64,000 nucleotides of DNA from Pseudomonas migulae NBRC 103157 (GCF_002091715.1 NZ_BDAG01000039.1:1-64000); one strand, 5' to 3'; shown: positions 43,259 to 54,208, numbered from the stretch's first letter. The notes: generated by a model not told the origin, from the sequence alone. Made by a program: numbers and translations.

Positions 43259-44250
43259 GGCGCGGTTCGCTCCTGCCTCGAGGCGACAAACCGGTCCAGC
43301 GTCGGCACGCAGAGGTTCATCAGCAGGACCGCAAACGCCACGCCGTCCGGATAACCGCCCCAGGTACGAATCAGGTAAGTCAGCAGTCCCACGCCTGCGC
43401 CGAACAACAGTCGCCCGCTTGGGCTCTTGGCGCCAGACACCGGTTCCGTGACGATAAAGAATGCGCCCAGCATGCTCGCGCCGGTGAGCAGATGGAACAG
43501 TGGCGAGCCATGGGAATCGGACCCCGAACCGTTCCAGCACAGCAGGCTGATGACCAACAGGCTGGCAAGCATGCCGACCGGCGCATGCCAGCTGAATACC
43601 CGCTGTTGCAGCAGAAACACGCCCCCCGCCAAAAAGGCCAGGTTGACCCATTCCACGCCACGCGCACCGAAGTGGCCGAAGGCCGGATTGCCAGCGAAGA
43701 GTTCGTCCATGGTCAGGCTTTTGTTGATTCGCAGGCTGTCCAGCGCCGTGGCCTGGACCCAGGCATCCGGCGTCTGGCTGAGGCTGAGGCTGAAACCGAA
43801 CACGTGTTGCACACCACCGAGCAGGTCCATGCCGTGGGACGACGGCCAATGGGTCATCTGCTGGGGAAACGTCACCAGCACCAGGGCAAAACCGAGCATC
43901 GCCGGGTTGAACGGATTTTTCCCGACGCCGCCATACAGCTGTTTACCGAACAGCGCGAACGTCGCGGCACAGACCGTCAGCCACCACGGGCAATACGGTG
44001 GCAAGGCCAGCGCCAGCAACGTTGCACTGACCAGCGCGCTGCCGTCGCTCAAGGTGGGTTTGAGCTCCCGCTTGCGCAGCTGCAATACCGCCGCTTCAAC
44101 GGCCAGCGCGGTCACACCGGCCAGCATCAGGTTGATCAATACCCCCCAGCCGTACAACCAGAACAACACCAGCATGCCCGGTACGGTGGCCAGCAACACC
44201 AGCTTCATGGCCTGCTGCAGGCGCTCGTCGACCGATTCAAGGGGCGACAT
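43255..44250 (-). CDS. rnfD: RnfD subunit
   Basis: A 331-residue NqrB/RnfD-family membrane protein with about eight to nine helices. The region GVGKNPFNPAMLGFALV is characteristic. The usual covalent-FMN Thr is expected near DALDSLR in VQATALDSL. The ATG at 44250 has AGGTGG six bases upstream; another ATG at 44256 is too close to it. The gene overlaps the RnfB-like gene. Confidence 0.88.
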   Translation of the reverse strand: MSPLESVDERLQQAMKLVLLATVPGMLVLFWLYGWGVLINLMLAGVTALAVEAAVLQLRKRELKPTLSDGSALVSATLLALALPPYCPWWLTVCAATFALFGKQLYGGVGKNPFNPAMLGFALVLVTFPQQMTHWPSSHGMDLLGGVQHVFGFSLSLSQTPDAWVQATALDSLRINKSLTMDELFAGNPAFGHFGARGVEWVNLAFLAGGVFLLQQRVFSWHAPVGMLASLLVISLLCWNGSGSDSHGSPLFHLLTGASMLGAFFIVTEPVSGAKSPSGRLLFGAGVGLLTYLIRTWGGYPDGVAFAVLLMNLCVPTLDRFVASRQERTAP

Positions 44251-45451
44251 AGGCATCCACCTGACGCTCGGCTTCCTGGAGACGGGCGCGCGCCTTGTTC
44301 ATCAGCTCGGCGGGTGTGTCGGTGCGTCGTTCGAGTTTGCTGACGTCGGCGCGAGCGTAGGCCAGTTCGGTTTTCAGTTGGCGAAGCTGGTTGTCGATGG
44401 GACGTTTTTCAACACGCGCAAGGTCAGGTAAAGGTTGTTCGCTCGAAGCCTCGGCGGTGTGGAGGTTTTTTTCGGCCTCGCTGAGTGCGCGTTCCAAGGC
44501 TTCGATCTGCTCGGCCGGCGCTTCACTGGTTTGAGCTTTCTTGAGTTCGGCGCGGCGCATGGCCAGCTGGATTTTCGCCCGTTTCAGCTCGGCGTCCTTT
44601 ACTGGCGCACTGGGCGCAGCGGCGGGCGGTGCGCTGCTTTCCAACTGCGCCAGGGCTTGTTCGGATGCTTCGAACTGCTGTTGCAGAACAATCAATTGCG
44701 ATTGCTGTTCGAAGGTCGGCGGATGGCCGAACGCCTTGAGCGATTTGTTCAGTTGCGCGCGGCTCATTGCCAGATCGATCTTGGCTTTTTTCAACGCAGC
44801 ATCGGCGTTCGCCGCTTTCTGCGCTCGGACCCTTTCCAGCGCGGCCTGAACCGGGTCGAGCGTTGTCACTTCTGTGTGTTGCGCGGCGCGATTTGCCCGG
44901 GCCTGACGCTCGGCGAGTTTCTGTTCTTCTTCTCGGTGCAAACGCGCATTGCGCTGTTCAAAACGGTGCCGTGCGTGATTGCGTTTGGCGGTGCGCGCCT
45001 GTTGCTCTTCAAGACTGAACGCCAGGCCACCGACAATCGGTAACACCGTAGCCAGCGGCAATGGCCGCATTTCGATGCAATCCACCGGACAAGGCGCCAC
45101 GCAGAGGTCGCAACCGGTGCATTCGTCGATGATCACCGTGTGCATCAGTTTCGCCGCGCCGACGATCGCATCTACCGGACAGGCCTGAATGCATTTGGTG
45201 CAGCCAATGCACTCGGCCTCGCGGATGTAGGCGATTTGCGCCGGGGCCGAACCGCGACTGACGTCCAGCTCCAGCACCGGCACTTTCAGCAATTCGGCCA
45301 GTGCCGAGATGGTTTCGCGGCCCCCTGGCGGGCATTTGTTGATTGGCTCGCCACTGGCAATGCCCTCGGCGTACGGCTTGCACCCGGGGTGGCCACACTT
45401 GCCGCATTGGGTCTGCGGCAAGAGGGCGTCGATGCGTTGAATCAGACTCAT
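44237..45451 (-). CDS. rnfB: RnfB-like ferredoxin subunit with RnfC-like tail
   Basis: A 404-residue protein. It begins at once with an RnfB Fe-S domain (C16, C19, C24, C40), followed by two [4Fe-4S] motifs (C81-C84-C87-C91 and C111-C114-C117-C121). The N-terminal TM helix usual in RnfB is absent. From about 150 to the end it is a charged Ala/Lys/Glu helical tail with two repeats (KKAKIDLAMSRAQL and KRAKIQLAMRRAEL), the kind normally found at the C-terminus of RnfC. The NADH/FMN-binding core of RnfC is absent here and nowhere else in the cluster. Confidence 0.85.
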   Translation of the reverse strand: MSLIQRIDALLPQTQCGKCGHPGCKPYAEGIASGEPINKCPPGGRETISALAELLKVPVLELDVSRGSAPAQIAYIREAECIGCTKCIQACPVDAIVGAAKLMHTVIIDECTGCDLCVAPCPVDCIEMRPLPLATVLPIVGGLAFSLEEQQARTAKRNHARHRFEQRNARLHREEEQKLAERQARANRAAQHTEVTTLDPVQAALERVRAQKAANADAALKKAKIDLAMSRAQLNKSLKAFGHPPTFEQQSQLIVLQQQFEASEQALAQLESSAPPAAAPSAPVKDAELKRAKIQLAMRRAELKKAQTSEAPAEQIEALERALSEAEKNLHTAEASSEQPLPDLARVEKRPIDNQLRQLKTELAYARADVSKLERRTDTPAELMNKARARLQEAERQVDAYVAP

Positions 45452-46017
45452 GTTTTGATCAGTCCACTGAATCCGAGAAAAGCCACTGCGATCAAACCGG
45501 CGCCGATCAGGTCGATCGGCAGGCCGCGAAAGGGCAGGGGGATATCATTTTCGATTGTGCGTTGGCGCAAGTCGCTGAACAGGCTCAGTACCAGCCAGAA
45601 ACCCAGGCCGGCACCCAGGCTCAGGGCCATGGCATGGAAGAAGCCTTTGTCGTCCTGAGCGTTGAGCAGCGTCAGCCCGAGTACGCCAGCATTGCCCAGC
45701 AGCAGGGGCCAGAGACCATCGAACGCAAGTTTTGGAAGTAACCGGGAAAGCACTTTCAGCAGCGGGCCAATCAGCAGAACGCTTAATGGCAGGAACACGA
45801 AAAGGCGCAGCGGTGTCAGCTCCAGCGGAACCAGCAACCAACGGTAAGTCGAGTAGCCCACTATGCCGACGATCAACATCAAGCAGGCCGTCGCCAGGCC
45901 CAGCGCGTGGACTTGCCGGTGCTCGTTGCCCAGCAGCGGATCGACGCCCAGCGGCCAGTGCAACACGAGGTTGTTGATCAGGGCAGTGCTGATAAGCGTA
46001 AGAACAATTTCGGTCAT
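45448..46017 (-). CDS. rnfA: RnfA membrane subunit
   Basis: A 189-residue NqrDE/RnfAE-family protein with six helices. Seen are the N-terminal MTEIVLTLISTALINNLVL, the conserved GNAGVLGLTLL and DLIGAGLIAVAFLGFSG at the end. First gene of the rnf-nth unit, overlapping rnfB by four bases. The family binds an intramembrane Fe-S cluster with RnfE; I did not confirm both Cys ligands. Confidence 0.85.
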   Translation of the reverse strand: MTEIVLTLISTALINNLVLHWPLGVDPLLGNEHRQVHALGLATACLMLIVGIVGYSTYRWLLVPLELTPLRLFVFLPLSVLLIGPLLKVLSRLLPKLAFDGLWPLLLGNAGVLGLTLLNAQDDKGFFHAMALSLGAGLGFWLVLSLFSDLRQRTIENDIPLPFRGLPIDLIGAGLIAVAFLGFSGLIKT

Positions 46018-46107
46018 GATCGTGCCGGCAAGAACGGGGCTTTTTAACGGAGCGGTCTAAAAAGCTTAGGCATTATCCGGCAAGGACGGAGGGTGGGCCA
46101 GACATGA

Positions 46108-46142
46108 AAATCCCACAGTCGCGCCAGGCACGACTGTGGGAT
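46108..46142 (-). terminator. terminator of metG
   Basis: ATCCCACAGTCG pairs perfectly with CGACTGTGGGAT around a 9-nt loop. On the minus strand TTTT follows. It separates metG from rnfA. Confidence 0.8.
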
Positions 46143-46159
46143 CGGTTTACCGCAGAGCC

Positions 46160-48211
46160 TTACTTGATGCGCTGACCTGGCTTGGCGCCACTGTCGGGGC
46201 TCAGCAGGTAGATTTCTTCACCGCCAGGGCCGGCCGCCATCACCATGCCTTCGGAGATCCCGAATTTCATTTTTCGGGGCTTGAGGTTGGCAATCATCAT
46301 GGTCAGGCGACCTTCGAGCTTGGCCGGGTCCGGGTAGGCACTCTTGATTCCGGAGAGTACGTTGCGTTGCTCGTCGCCGATGTCCAGGGTCAGGCGCAGC
46401 AGCTTGTCGGCACCCTCGACGGCTTCGGCCTTGAGGATCAGGGCGACGCGCAGGTCGACCGCGGCAAAGGTATCGAACTCGATCTCCGGCGACAGCGGAT
46501 CCTTGGCCAGTTCACCGTTGCCGGCAGGTGCCGCTTCGCCGGTGTCGGTCTGGCTGGCGGTCAGGTCTTCTTTCGAAGCATCGGTCATGGCTTGCACTTT
46601 CACCGGGTCGATGCGGGTCATCAACGGTTTGAACTCGTTCAGCTGATGGTTGCTGAGCAAGGTCGCGTGGTCGTTCCAGGTCAGCGGCGCGACGTTCAGG
46701 AATGCCTCGGCATCGGCGGCCAGCAGTGGCAGTACCGGTTTGAGGAAGATCACCAGTTGGCGGAACAGGTTGATGCCCAAGGCGCAGATGGCCTGGACTT
46801 CGTCGTGCTTGCCTTCCTGTTTGTTCAGCGACCAGGGTGCCTTGTCGGCGATCCAGGCGTTGGCGCGGTCGGCCAGGCCCATGATCTCGCGCATGGCACG
46901 GGCAAAGTCGCGAGCCTCGTAGGCTTCGGCAATGCTTGGCGCTGCGGCGAGGAAGGCTTCGGTCAGTTCCGGTGCGGCGTTACCCGCCACCAGCACGCCG
47001 GCGTTGCCCTTGTGGATGAAACCGGCGCAGCGGCTGGCGATGTTGACGACTTTGCCGACCAGGTCGGAGTTGACCTTCTGTACGAAGTCTTCGAGGTTCA
47101 GGTCGAGGTCATCGACGCCACGGCCCAGCTTGGCCGCGTAGTAATAACGCAGGTATTCCGGCGACAGGTGATCCAGGTAGGTCCGGGCCTTGATGAAGGT
47201 GCCACGGGACTTGGACATTTTCTGACCGTTGACGGTCAGGTAACCGTGCACGTTGATGCCGGTCGGCTTACGGAAACCGGCGCCTTCGAGCATCGCTGGC
47301 CAGAACAGGGCGTGGAAGTTGACGATGTCCTTGCCGATGAAGTGATACAGCTCGGCCGTGGAGTCCTTGCCCCAGAACGCATCGAAATCCAGCTCCGGCG
47401 TACGGTTGCACAGGTTCTTGAAGCTGGCCATGTAGCCGATCGGCGCGTCCAGCCAGACGTAGAAGTATTTGCCTGGCTCGCCAGGAATTTCGAAACCGAA
47501 GTACGGCGCATCGCGGGAGATGTCCCACTGTTGCAGGCCGGCATCCAGCCATTCGGCGATCTTGTTGGCGACGGCGTCTTGCAGGGTGCCGCTGCGGGTC
47601 CAGGTTTGCAGCATTTCCTGGAAGTCCGGCAGCTTGAAGAAGAAGTGCTGGGAATCCTTGAGCACCGGCGTGGCGCCAGAGATTGCCGACTTCGGATCCT
47701 TCAGGTCGGTCGGCGCGTAGGTCGCACCGCATTTTTCGCAGTTGTCGCCGTACTGGTCTTCAGTGCCGCATTTCGGGCAGGTGCCCTTGATGAAGCGGTC
47801 GGCCAGGAACATTTTCTTTTCCGGGTCGAAGTATTGCGTGATCGAACGCGTGGCGATGTGCCCGGCGTCGCGCAGCTTCAGGTAGATCTGGCTCGACAGC
47901 TCACGGTTTTCTTCGGCGTGAGTGGAGTGGAAGTTGTCGAAGTCCACCAGGAACTCGGCAAAGTCGGCGCTGTGTTCAGCCTGGACGTTGGCGATCAGTT
48001 GTTCCGGGGTGATGCCTTCCTTTTCCGCGCGCAGCATGATGGCCGAACCGTGGGCGTCGTCGGCGCAGACATAAATGCATTGGTTGCCGCGGTGCTTCTG
48101 GAAGCGCACCCACATATCGGTCTGGATGTATTCCAGCATATGGCCGAGGTGGATCGAACCATTGGCATAGGGCAGGGCGCTGGTGACGAGGATCTTGCGT
48201 GGCTCGGACAT
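46160..48211 (-). CDS. metG: methionyl-tRNA synthetase
   Basis: A 683-residue class I synthetase. The HIGH motif appears as SIHLGHM near 19-25 and KMSKS lies near 333. The zinc knuckle is CPKCG...CEKC. A C-terminal EMAP-II-like tRNA-binding domain (about 575-683) completes the dimeric form. Divergent from apbC. Confidence 0.97.
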   Translation of the reverse strand: MSEPRKILVTSALPYANGSIHLGHMLEYIQTDMWVRFQKHRGNQCIYVCADDAHGSAIMLRAEKEGITPEQLIANVQAEHSADFAEFLVDFDNFHSTHAEENRELSSQIYLKLRDAGHIATRSITQYFDPEKKMFLADRFIKGTCPKCGTEDQYGDNCEKCGATYAPTDLKDPKSAISGATPVLKDSQHFFFKLPDFQEMLQTWTRSGTLQDAVANKIAEWLDAGLQQWDISRDAPYFGFEIPGEPGKYFYVWLDAPIGYMASFKNLCNRTPELDFDAFWGKDSTAELYHFIGKDIVNFHALFWPAMLEGAGFRKPTGINVHGYLTVNGQKMSKSRGTFIKARTYLDHLSPEYLRYYYAAKLGRGVDDLDLNLEDFVQKVNSDLVGKVVNIASRCAGFIHKGNAGVLVAGNAAPELTEAFLAAAPSIAEAYEARDFARAMREIMGLADRANAWIADKAPWSLNKQEGKHDEVQAICALGINLFRQLVIFLKPVLPLLAADAEAFLNVAPLTWNDHATLLSNHQLNEFKPLMTRIDPVKVQAMTDASKEDLTASQTDTGEAAPAGNGELAKDPLSPEIEFDTFAAVDLRVALILKAEAVEGADKLLRLTLDIGDEQRNVLSGIKSAYPDPAKLEGRLTMMIANLKPRKMKFGISEGMVMAAGPGGEEIYLLSPDSGAKPGQRIK

Positions 48212-48468
48212 GGGGCTCGGCTACTTGATGAAACGGAGGTCGGCCACTATAAAGCGCTGGCGCATATTTTTCACCCCGTGAGGTTGTTTCCTCCGATGAT
48301 CGAATGGGTGGGGCCGCCAAAAGATCGCAGCCTTCGGCAGCTCCTGCGCGTTCGGCGCAATCCGTGTAGGAGCTGCCGAAGGCTGCGATCTTTTAGGGAC
48401 ATCCCGCCAAACGATCAGAACAGGTACGATACCCGCCTGATTTTCCAGTCTTGCTATCGGAGTTGCCC
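48212..48468. other. intergenic region metG / apbC
   Basis: A divergent region that carries both promoters and, in the middle, the GATCGCAGCCTTCGGCAG-type palindrome annotated separately. Confidence 0.5.
48319..48394. repeat. second-family REP palindrome (GATCGCAGCCTTCGGCAG)
   Basis: 27-nt arms, AAAAGATCGCAGCCTTCGGC to CTCCT (48319-48345) and the perfect complement (48368-48394), with a 22-nt loop. The same family recurs at 63485. It shares the outer hairpin logic of REPINs but not the GGCTTGC core. Confidence 0.88.
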
Positions 48469-49563
48469 ATGAGCGCCGTCAATCGCGCAGCGGTGGAAGC
48501 CGTCCTTCGCCAATACACCGACCCTTACTTGAACCAGGACCCGGTCAGCGCCGGGTGCGTGCGCAACGTCGACATCCAGGGTGATCGCGTCAGCGTCCAG
48601 CTGGAGTTGGGCTACGCCGCCGGGCTGTTCAAAAGTGGCTGGGCGCAGATGCTGCAAATGGCCATCGAAGGTCTCGACGGCGTCACCAGCGCTCGCGTTG
48701 ATATCACCACTGTGATCGCCGCGCACAAGGCGCAGGCGCAGATTCCGGGGCTGGCCAACGTCAAGAATGTTGTTGCCGTGGCGTCCGGCAAGGGCGGCGT
48801 GGGCAAATCCACCACCGCCGCCAACCTCGCGTTGGCCCTGGCCCGCGAAGGCGCCAAGGTCGGGATCCTCGACGCGGACATCTACGGTCCGAGCCAGGGC
48901 ATCATGTTCGGCATTCCCGAAGGCACCCGACCAAAGGTCAAGGATCAGAAGTGGTTCGTGCCGATCGAGTCCCATGGCGTTGAAGTGATGTCGATGGCGT
49001 TCCTGACCGACGACAACACGCCGATGGTCTGGCGTGGGCCGATGGTTTCCGGCGCGCTGTTGCAACTGGTGACACAAACGGCCTGGGGCGATCTGGATTA
49101 CCTGGTCATCGACATGCCGCCAGGCACCGGTGACATCCAATTGACCCTGGCGCAGAAAGTCCCGGTGGCCGGCGCGGTCATTGTCACCACCCCGCAAGAC
49201 CTGGCGTTGCTGGACGCACGCAAAGGCGTGGAGATGTTCCGCAAGGTCAACATCCCGGTACTGGGCGTGGTGGAAAACATGGCCGTGCACATCTGCTCGA
49301 ACTGCGGGCATGCCGAGCATCTGTTCGGTGAGGGCGGTGGTGTGAAGCTGGCCAACCAATATGGCGTGGAACTGCTGGCTTCGTTGCCGTTGGCAATGGC
49401 CATTCGCGAACAGGCCGACGGCGGCAAGCCAACGGTGATCGCCGAGCCGGACAGCCCGATTGCGCTGGTCTACCAGGAACTCGCCCGCCATGTCGGCGCG
49501 CGGATTGTGTTGCAGGAAGCGGCGACCCCGGCGATGCCGAACATCACCATCAGCGACGATTAA
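48469..49563 (+). CDS. apbC: Mrp/ApbC Fe-S cluster carrier ATPase
   Basis: A 364-residue P-loop NTPase. An N-terminal MIP18-like domain (1-95) is followed by the deviant Walker A GKGGVGKST near residue 107. The Fe-S-binding CxxC is in HICSNCGH. It assembles or transfers [4Fe-4S] clusters. CGGAG precedes the ATG at 48469. A REPIN follows. Confidence 0.94.
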   Translation: MSAVNRAAVEAVLRQYTDPYLNQDPVSAGCVRNVDIQGDRVSVQLELGYAAGLFKSGWAQMLQMAIEGLDGVTSARVDITTVIAAHKAQAQIPGLANVKNVVAVASGKGGVGKSTTAANLALALAREGAKVGILDADIYGPSQGIMFGIPEGTRPKVKDQKWFVPIESHGVEVMSMAFLTDDNTPMVWRGPMVSGALLQLVTQTAWGDLDYLVIDMPPGTGDIQLTLAQKVPVAGAVIVTTPQDLALLDARKGVEMFRKVNIPVLGVVENMAVHICSNCGHAEHLFGEGGGVKLANQYGVELLASLPLAMAIREQADGGKPTVIAEPDSPIALVYQELARHVGARIVLQEAATPAMPNITISDD

Positions 49564-49583
49564 TAAGCCGAAACACAATCAAC

Positions 49584-49673
49584 TGTGGGAGCGGGCTTGC
49601 TCGCGATAGCGGTGTGTCATTCAACAGATAATTTGACTGATCTACCGTTATCGCGAGCAAGCCCGCTCCCACA
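49584..49673. repeat. REPIN downstream of apbC
   Basis: TGTGGGAGCGGGCTTGCTCG plus CGATA faces its complement (outer ends 49584 and 49673). The inner GTGTGTCA extension is only partly paired. It lies between convergent genes. Confidence 0.9.
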
Positions 49674-49691
49674 TTGGTTTTTCGGTGTTGG

Positions 49692-50450
49692 TTAGATCCG
49701 CAACCCGCCATCCATTTCCAGAATCCGACCGGTGTAGTAGTCGTTCTCGAAAATGTACGCCGCCGAATGAGCGATTTCTTCCGGCTTGCCCATACGCTTG
49801 AGCGGAATCCCGGACGTCATCTTCTCCAGCGCTTCAGGCTTCATGCCCAGCGTCATCTCGGTTTCGATAAAGCCCGGCGCAATACCCGCCACACGAATAC
49901 CGTAGCGCGCCAGTTCCTTCGCCCAGGTCACGGTCGCCGCCGCGACACCAGCCTTGGCGGCTGAGTAGTTGGTCTGACCGACGTTGCCGGCACGGGAGAT
50001 CGACGAGATATTGATGATCGCGCCGCTGTTGTTCAGCTCGACCATTTTTGCCGCGACTTCACGGGTGCACAGGAACACGCCGGTCAGGTTGACATCGATC
50101 ACCGCCTGCCATTGAGCCAGACTCATCTTGGTCATCTCGCCGTCCTTGACCTTGAGCAGCAAGCCGTCGCGCAGGATCCCGGCGTTGTTGATCAGGCCAT
50201 GAATCGCACCGAAATCCTCGGCCACCTGGGCAACCATGTGCGTTACTTGCTCTTCATTGGCGACGTTGCACAGGTAGGCGCGGGCCTCGACACCCTTGGC
50301 TTTGCATGCGGCAACGGCGTCGTCGAGTTTTTCCTGGTTCAGGTCGACCAGCGCAAGCTTCGCGCCTTTGCCAGCGAAATACTCGGCCATGGAACGGCCT
50401 AAACCCTGGCAACCGCCAGTGATAATGATTACTTTGTCAGTGAGTTGCAT
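49692..50450 (-). CDS. short-chain dehydrogenase (FabG-like)
   Basis: A 252-residue SDR. The cofactor motif is TGGCQGLG near 12-19 and NNAG follows. The catalytic Ser is in INISSISRAG and the YxxxK in NYSAAKAG. It resembles 3-oxoacyl-ACP reductases; because it stands alone and not in a fab cluster, the substrate is uncertain. The ATG at 50450 aligns with the family N-terminus. Confidence 0.85.
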   Translation of the reverse strand: MQLTDKVIIITGGCQGLGRSMAEYFAGKGAKLALVDLNQEKLDDAVAACKAKGVEARAYLCNVANEEQVTHMVAQVAEDFGAIHGLINNAGILRDGLLLKVKDGEMTKMSLAQWQAVIDVNLTGVFLCTREVAAKMVELNNSGAIINISSISRAGNVGQTNYSAAKAGVAAATVTWAKELARYGIRVAGIAPGFIETEMTLGMKPEALEKMTSGIPLKRMGKPEEIAHSAAYIFENDYYTGRILEMDGGLRI

Positions 50451-50605
50451 TCGCATGCCCCGGTAACAGGTTGGAGTGGTCTTCCTGCAAGAGAGCCTCT
50501 CGATCTGCACCGCACGTGCACATGAGAACTGCCCCGATGGCGGACTGTAACTTTCACCAGTCGCCTGTCCGTTTTTTCGACGGATTCTATATAAGGAGTC
50601 ATAAA

Positions 50606-51337
50606 TTGAGCGTTGAAGCGGCCAAGAATGCCCGAGAATTGCTTCTCAAGGAATACCGTGGGGTGCTCTCGACGCACTCCAAGGCGATGCCCGGCTTCCC
50701 GTTTGGCTCGGTGGTTCCGTACTGCCTGGACGGGCAGGGGAGGCCGCTGATCCTGATCAGCCGCATCGCCCAGCACACGCATAACCTGCAAAAAGACCCG
50801 AAATGCTCCTTGTTCGTGGGCGAGCGTGAGGCCGAAGATGTACAAGCCGTCGGTCGCCTGACCTACCTCGCCGAAGCGGAAAAGCTCGAGGACGAGGCCG
50901 CCATAGAAGCGGCGGCCGAGCGTTACTACCGCTATTTCCCGGATTCGCAGAGCTACCACAAGGCCCACGATTTCGATTTCTGGGTGCTCAACCCCGTGCG
51001 TCACCGCTACATCGGCGGTTTCGGTGCGATTCACTGGGTCGATCAACTGACTCTGGCCAATCCTTTCGCAGGCAAGGCGGAAGTGAGCATGATCGAGCAC
51101 ATGAATGCCGATCACGCCAAAGCCATCGCCCACTATGTCGACCTCGCCGGCCTGCCGAAAACCGAGCCGGCGCAATTGGCCGGGATCGATATGGAAGGCA
51201 TGCACCTGCGCATCGGTCAGGGACTCTACTGGCTACCGTTTCAAGCGCCATGTAATACGCCGACACAAGTGCGGGAAGCCTTGGTTTTCCTGGCTCACGC
51301 CGAGCATTGGCCGAAAAATGAAGTGGCCGGCGCTTGA
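50606..51337 (+). CDS. HugZ-like / PNPOx-fold protein with DUF2470
   Basis: A 243-residue protein. The N-terminal split-barrel flavin-reductase/PNPOx-like domain includes LLLKEYRGVLSTHS and RIAQHTHNLQ. A C-terminal DUF2470 domain contains MIEHMNADHAKAIAHY. The family includes heme-utilising HugZ, but the heme-binding His was not verified. The start is TTG at 50606 with AAGGAG seven bases before it; an earlier ATG would include an unrelated leader. Confidence 0.82.
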   Translation: MSVEAAKNARELLLKEYRGVLSTHSKAMPGFPFGSVVPYCLDGQGRPLILISRIAQHTHNLQKDPKCSLFVGEREAEDVQAVGRLTYLAEAEKLEDEAAIEAAAERYYRYFPDSQSYHKAHDFDFWVLNPVRHRYIGGFGAIHWVDQLTLANPFAGKAEVSMIEHMNADHAKAIAHYVDLAGLPKTEPAQLAGIDMEGMHLRIGQGLYWLPFQAPCNTPTQVREALVFLAHAEHWPKNEVAGA

Positions 51338-51403
51338 ATTCACGCAATGGCGACGTCATCTAGGGAACACTGGCAAGGCATTCTTGCGTTGAGGAACCAT
51401 TTG

Positions 51404-51880
51404 ATGCGCCCTTTTTTATTGCTCTTTGTACTGTTTCCGGTGTTGGAGCTGTTCGTATTCGTCAAGGTGAGCGGGGCGATCGGGTTTTTCCCGGCCCTGC
51501 TGCTGGTCATTCTCGGCTCGATGCTCGGCGTGTTCGTGCTGCGTATCGCCGGCCTGGCAACCGCGCTGCGTGCGCGTGAAAGCCTGAACCGCGGCGAATT
51601 GCCGGCCCAGACCATGCTCGAAGGCCTGATGCTGGCACTGGCCGGTGGTCTGTTGATCCTGCCGGGCTTCGTCACCGACGTGCTGGGCCTGATCATGTTG
51701 CTGCCGATCTCTCGCCGGTTGCTGGCCAATAAAATGCGCCAGCGCGCCGAAGAGGCGGCGATCCGTCAGCGTGCGTTCGCCGATGATCTGCAGCCACGGG
51801 GCGGCCCTGCTCCACAGCAGCCGTTGGGCCGTGAGCCGAACGTGATCGAAGGCGAGTTCGAACACCGCGATTCCAAGTAA
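51404..51880 (+). CDS. fxsA: FxsA family membrane protein
   Basis: A 158-residue cytoplasmic-membrane protein with about three to four N-terminal helices. The family region LLPGFVTDVLGLIMLLP is present and a polar tail ends in EGEFEHRDS. FxsA overproduction relieves F exclusion of phage T7 in E. coli. It lies just upstream of groESL, as in many gammaproteobacteria. Confidence 0.9.
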   Translation: MRPFLLLFVLFPVLELFVFVKVSGAIGFFPALLLVILGSMLGVFVLRIAGLATALRARESLNRGELPAQTMLEGLMLALAGGLLILPGFVTDVLGLIMLLPISRRLLANKMRQRAEEAAIRQRAFADDLQPRGGPAPQQPLGREPNVIEGEFEHRDSK

Positions 51881-51893
51881 ACCGTTTCACCTG

Positions 51894-51922
51894 CACGGCA
51901 CCTTCGGGGGCCGTGTTCGTTT
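51894..51922 (+). terminator. terminator candidate of fxsA
   Basis: CACGGC pairs with GCCGTG around a CC-TTCG-GG inner stem. TTCGTTTT follows. Weak T-run. Confidence 0.5.
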
Positions 51923-51956
51923 TGGGGCATGGATGTAAAAAATTTCGATCCGCGCC

Positions 51957-51984
51957 CTTGTAATAAGCTTATGCGCCCTTATGT
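51957..51984 (+). promoter_or_regulatory. candidate sigma32 heat-shock promoter of groESL
   Basis: CTTGTAA (51957-51963), 12 bp, then CCCTTATGT (51976-51984) resembles the sigma32 consensus CTTGAAA and CCCCATNT. It lies about 140 bp upstream of groES. No CIRCE element was found. Confidence 0.55.
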
Positions 51985-52126
51985 AACGGTCACCGCAAGG
52001 TTTCTGGCGATCACGCCAGACAGACTTCCGCGGTTCGCTTGACGAACCGCACCCGGCACCGCCGGATTTGTTAAACCCGCCGGGAATACACCGGCCGATG
52101 AAAACCACAATTAGGAGAGATCGACA

Positions 52127-52420
52127 ATGAAGCTTCGTCCTCTGCATGACCGCGTCGTCGTCCGTCGCAGCGAAGAAGAAAAGAAAACCGCTGGCGGTAT
52201 CGTCCTGCCAGGTTCGGCTGCTGAAAAGCCAAACCAGGGCGAAGTCCTCGCTGTAGGCCCAGGCAAAGTTCTGGACAACGGTGAAGTGCGTGCGCTGTCC
52301 GTGAAAGTGGGTGACAAGGTTGTGTTCGGCCCTTACTCCGGCAGCAACACTGTGAAAGTTGACGGCGAAGACCTGCTGGTCATCGGCGAGAGCGAAATCC
52401 TCGCTGTTGTCGAAGGCTGA
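52127..52420 (+). CDS. groES: co-chaperonin GroES
   Basis: A 97-residue GroES with the mobile loop TAGGIVLPGSA and the expected MKLRPLHDRVVVRR start. TTAGGAGA precedes the ATG. It forms the heptameric lid for GroEL, 49 bp downstream. Confidence 0.98.
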   Translation: MKLRPLHDRVVVRRSEEEKKTAGGIVLPGSAAEKPNQGEVLAVGPGKVLDNGEVRALSVKVGDKVVFGPYSGSNTVKVDGEDLLVIGESEILAVVEG

Positions 52421-52469
52421 TTCCCCGCTCATTTTCCCGTTACTACAAAGTATTTAAGGAATATCGATC

Positions 52470-54113
<1,644 letters not shown>

Positions 54114-54132
54114 GCCAGCCTTACCCCGTACG

Positions 54133-54168
54133 AAAAAACCCCGCCTGCGAAAGCAGGCGGGGTTTTTT
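54133..54168 (+). terminator. terminator of groESL
   Basis: AACCCCGCCTGC pairs with GCAGGCGGGGTT around GAAA and is followed by TTTTTT. Confidence 0.95.
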
Positions 54169-54208
54169 ATTGCCTTTGATGTGGGTCCGTCCGAAGACCG
54201 AGTCGCGG

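Noticed and set aside
42145..46017. Separate rnfC gene
   Set aside because: No RnfC core frame was found between rnfA and nth; only the RnfC-like tail in the RnfB-like gene.
46136..48472. A 778-codon open frame opposite metG
   Set aside because: MetG on the other strand has all expected motifs; the frame has no family signature.
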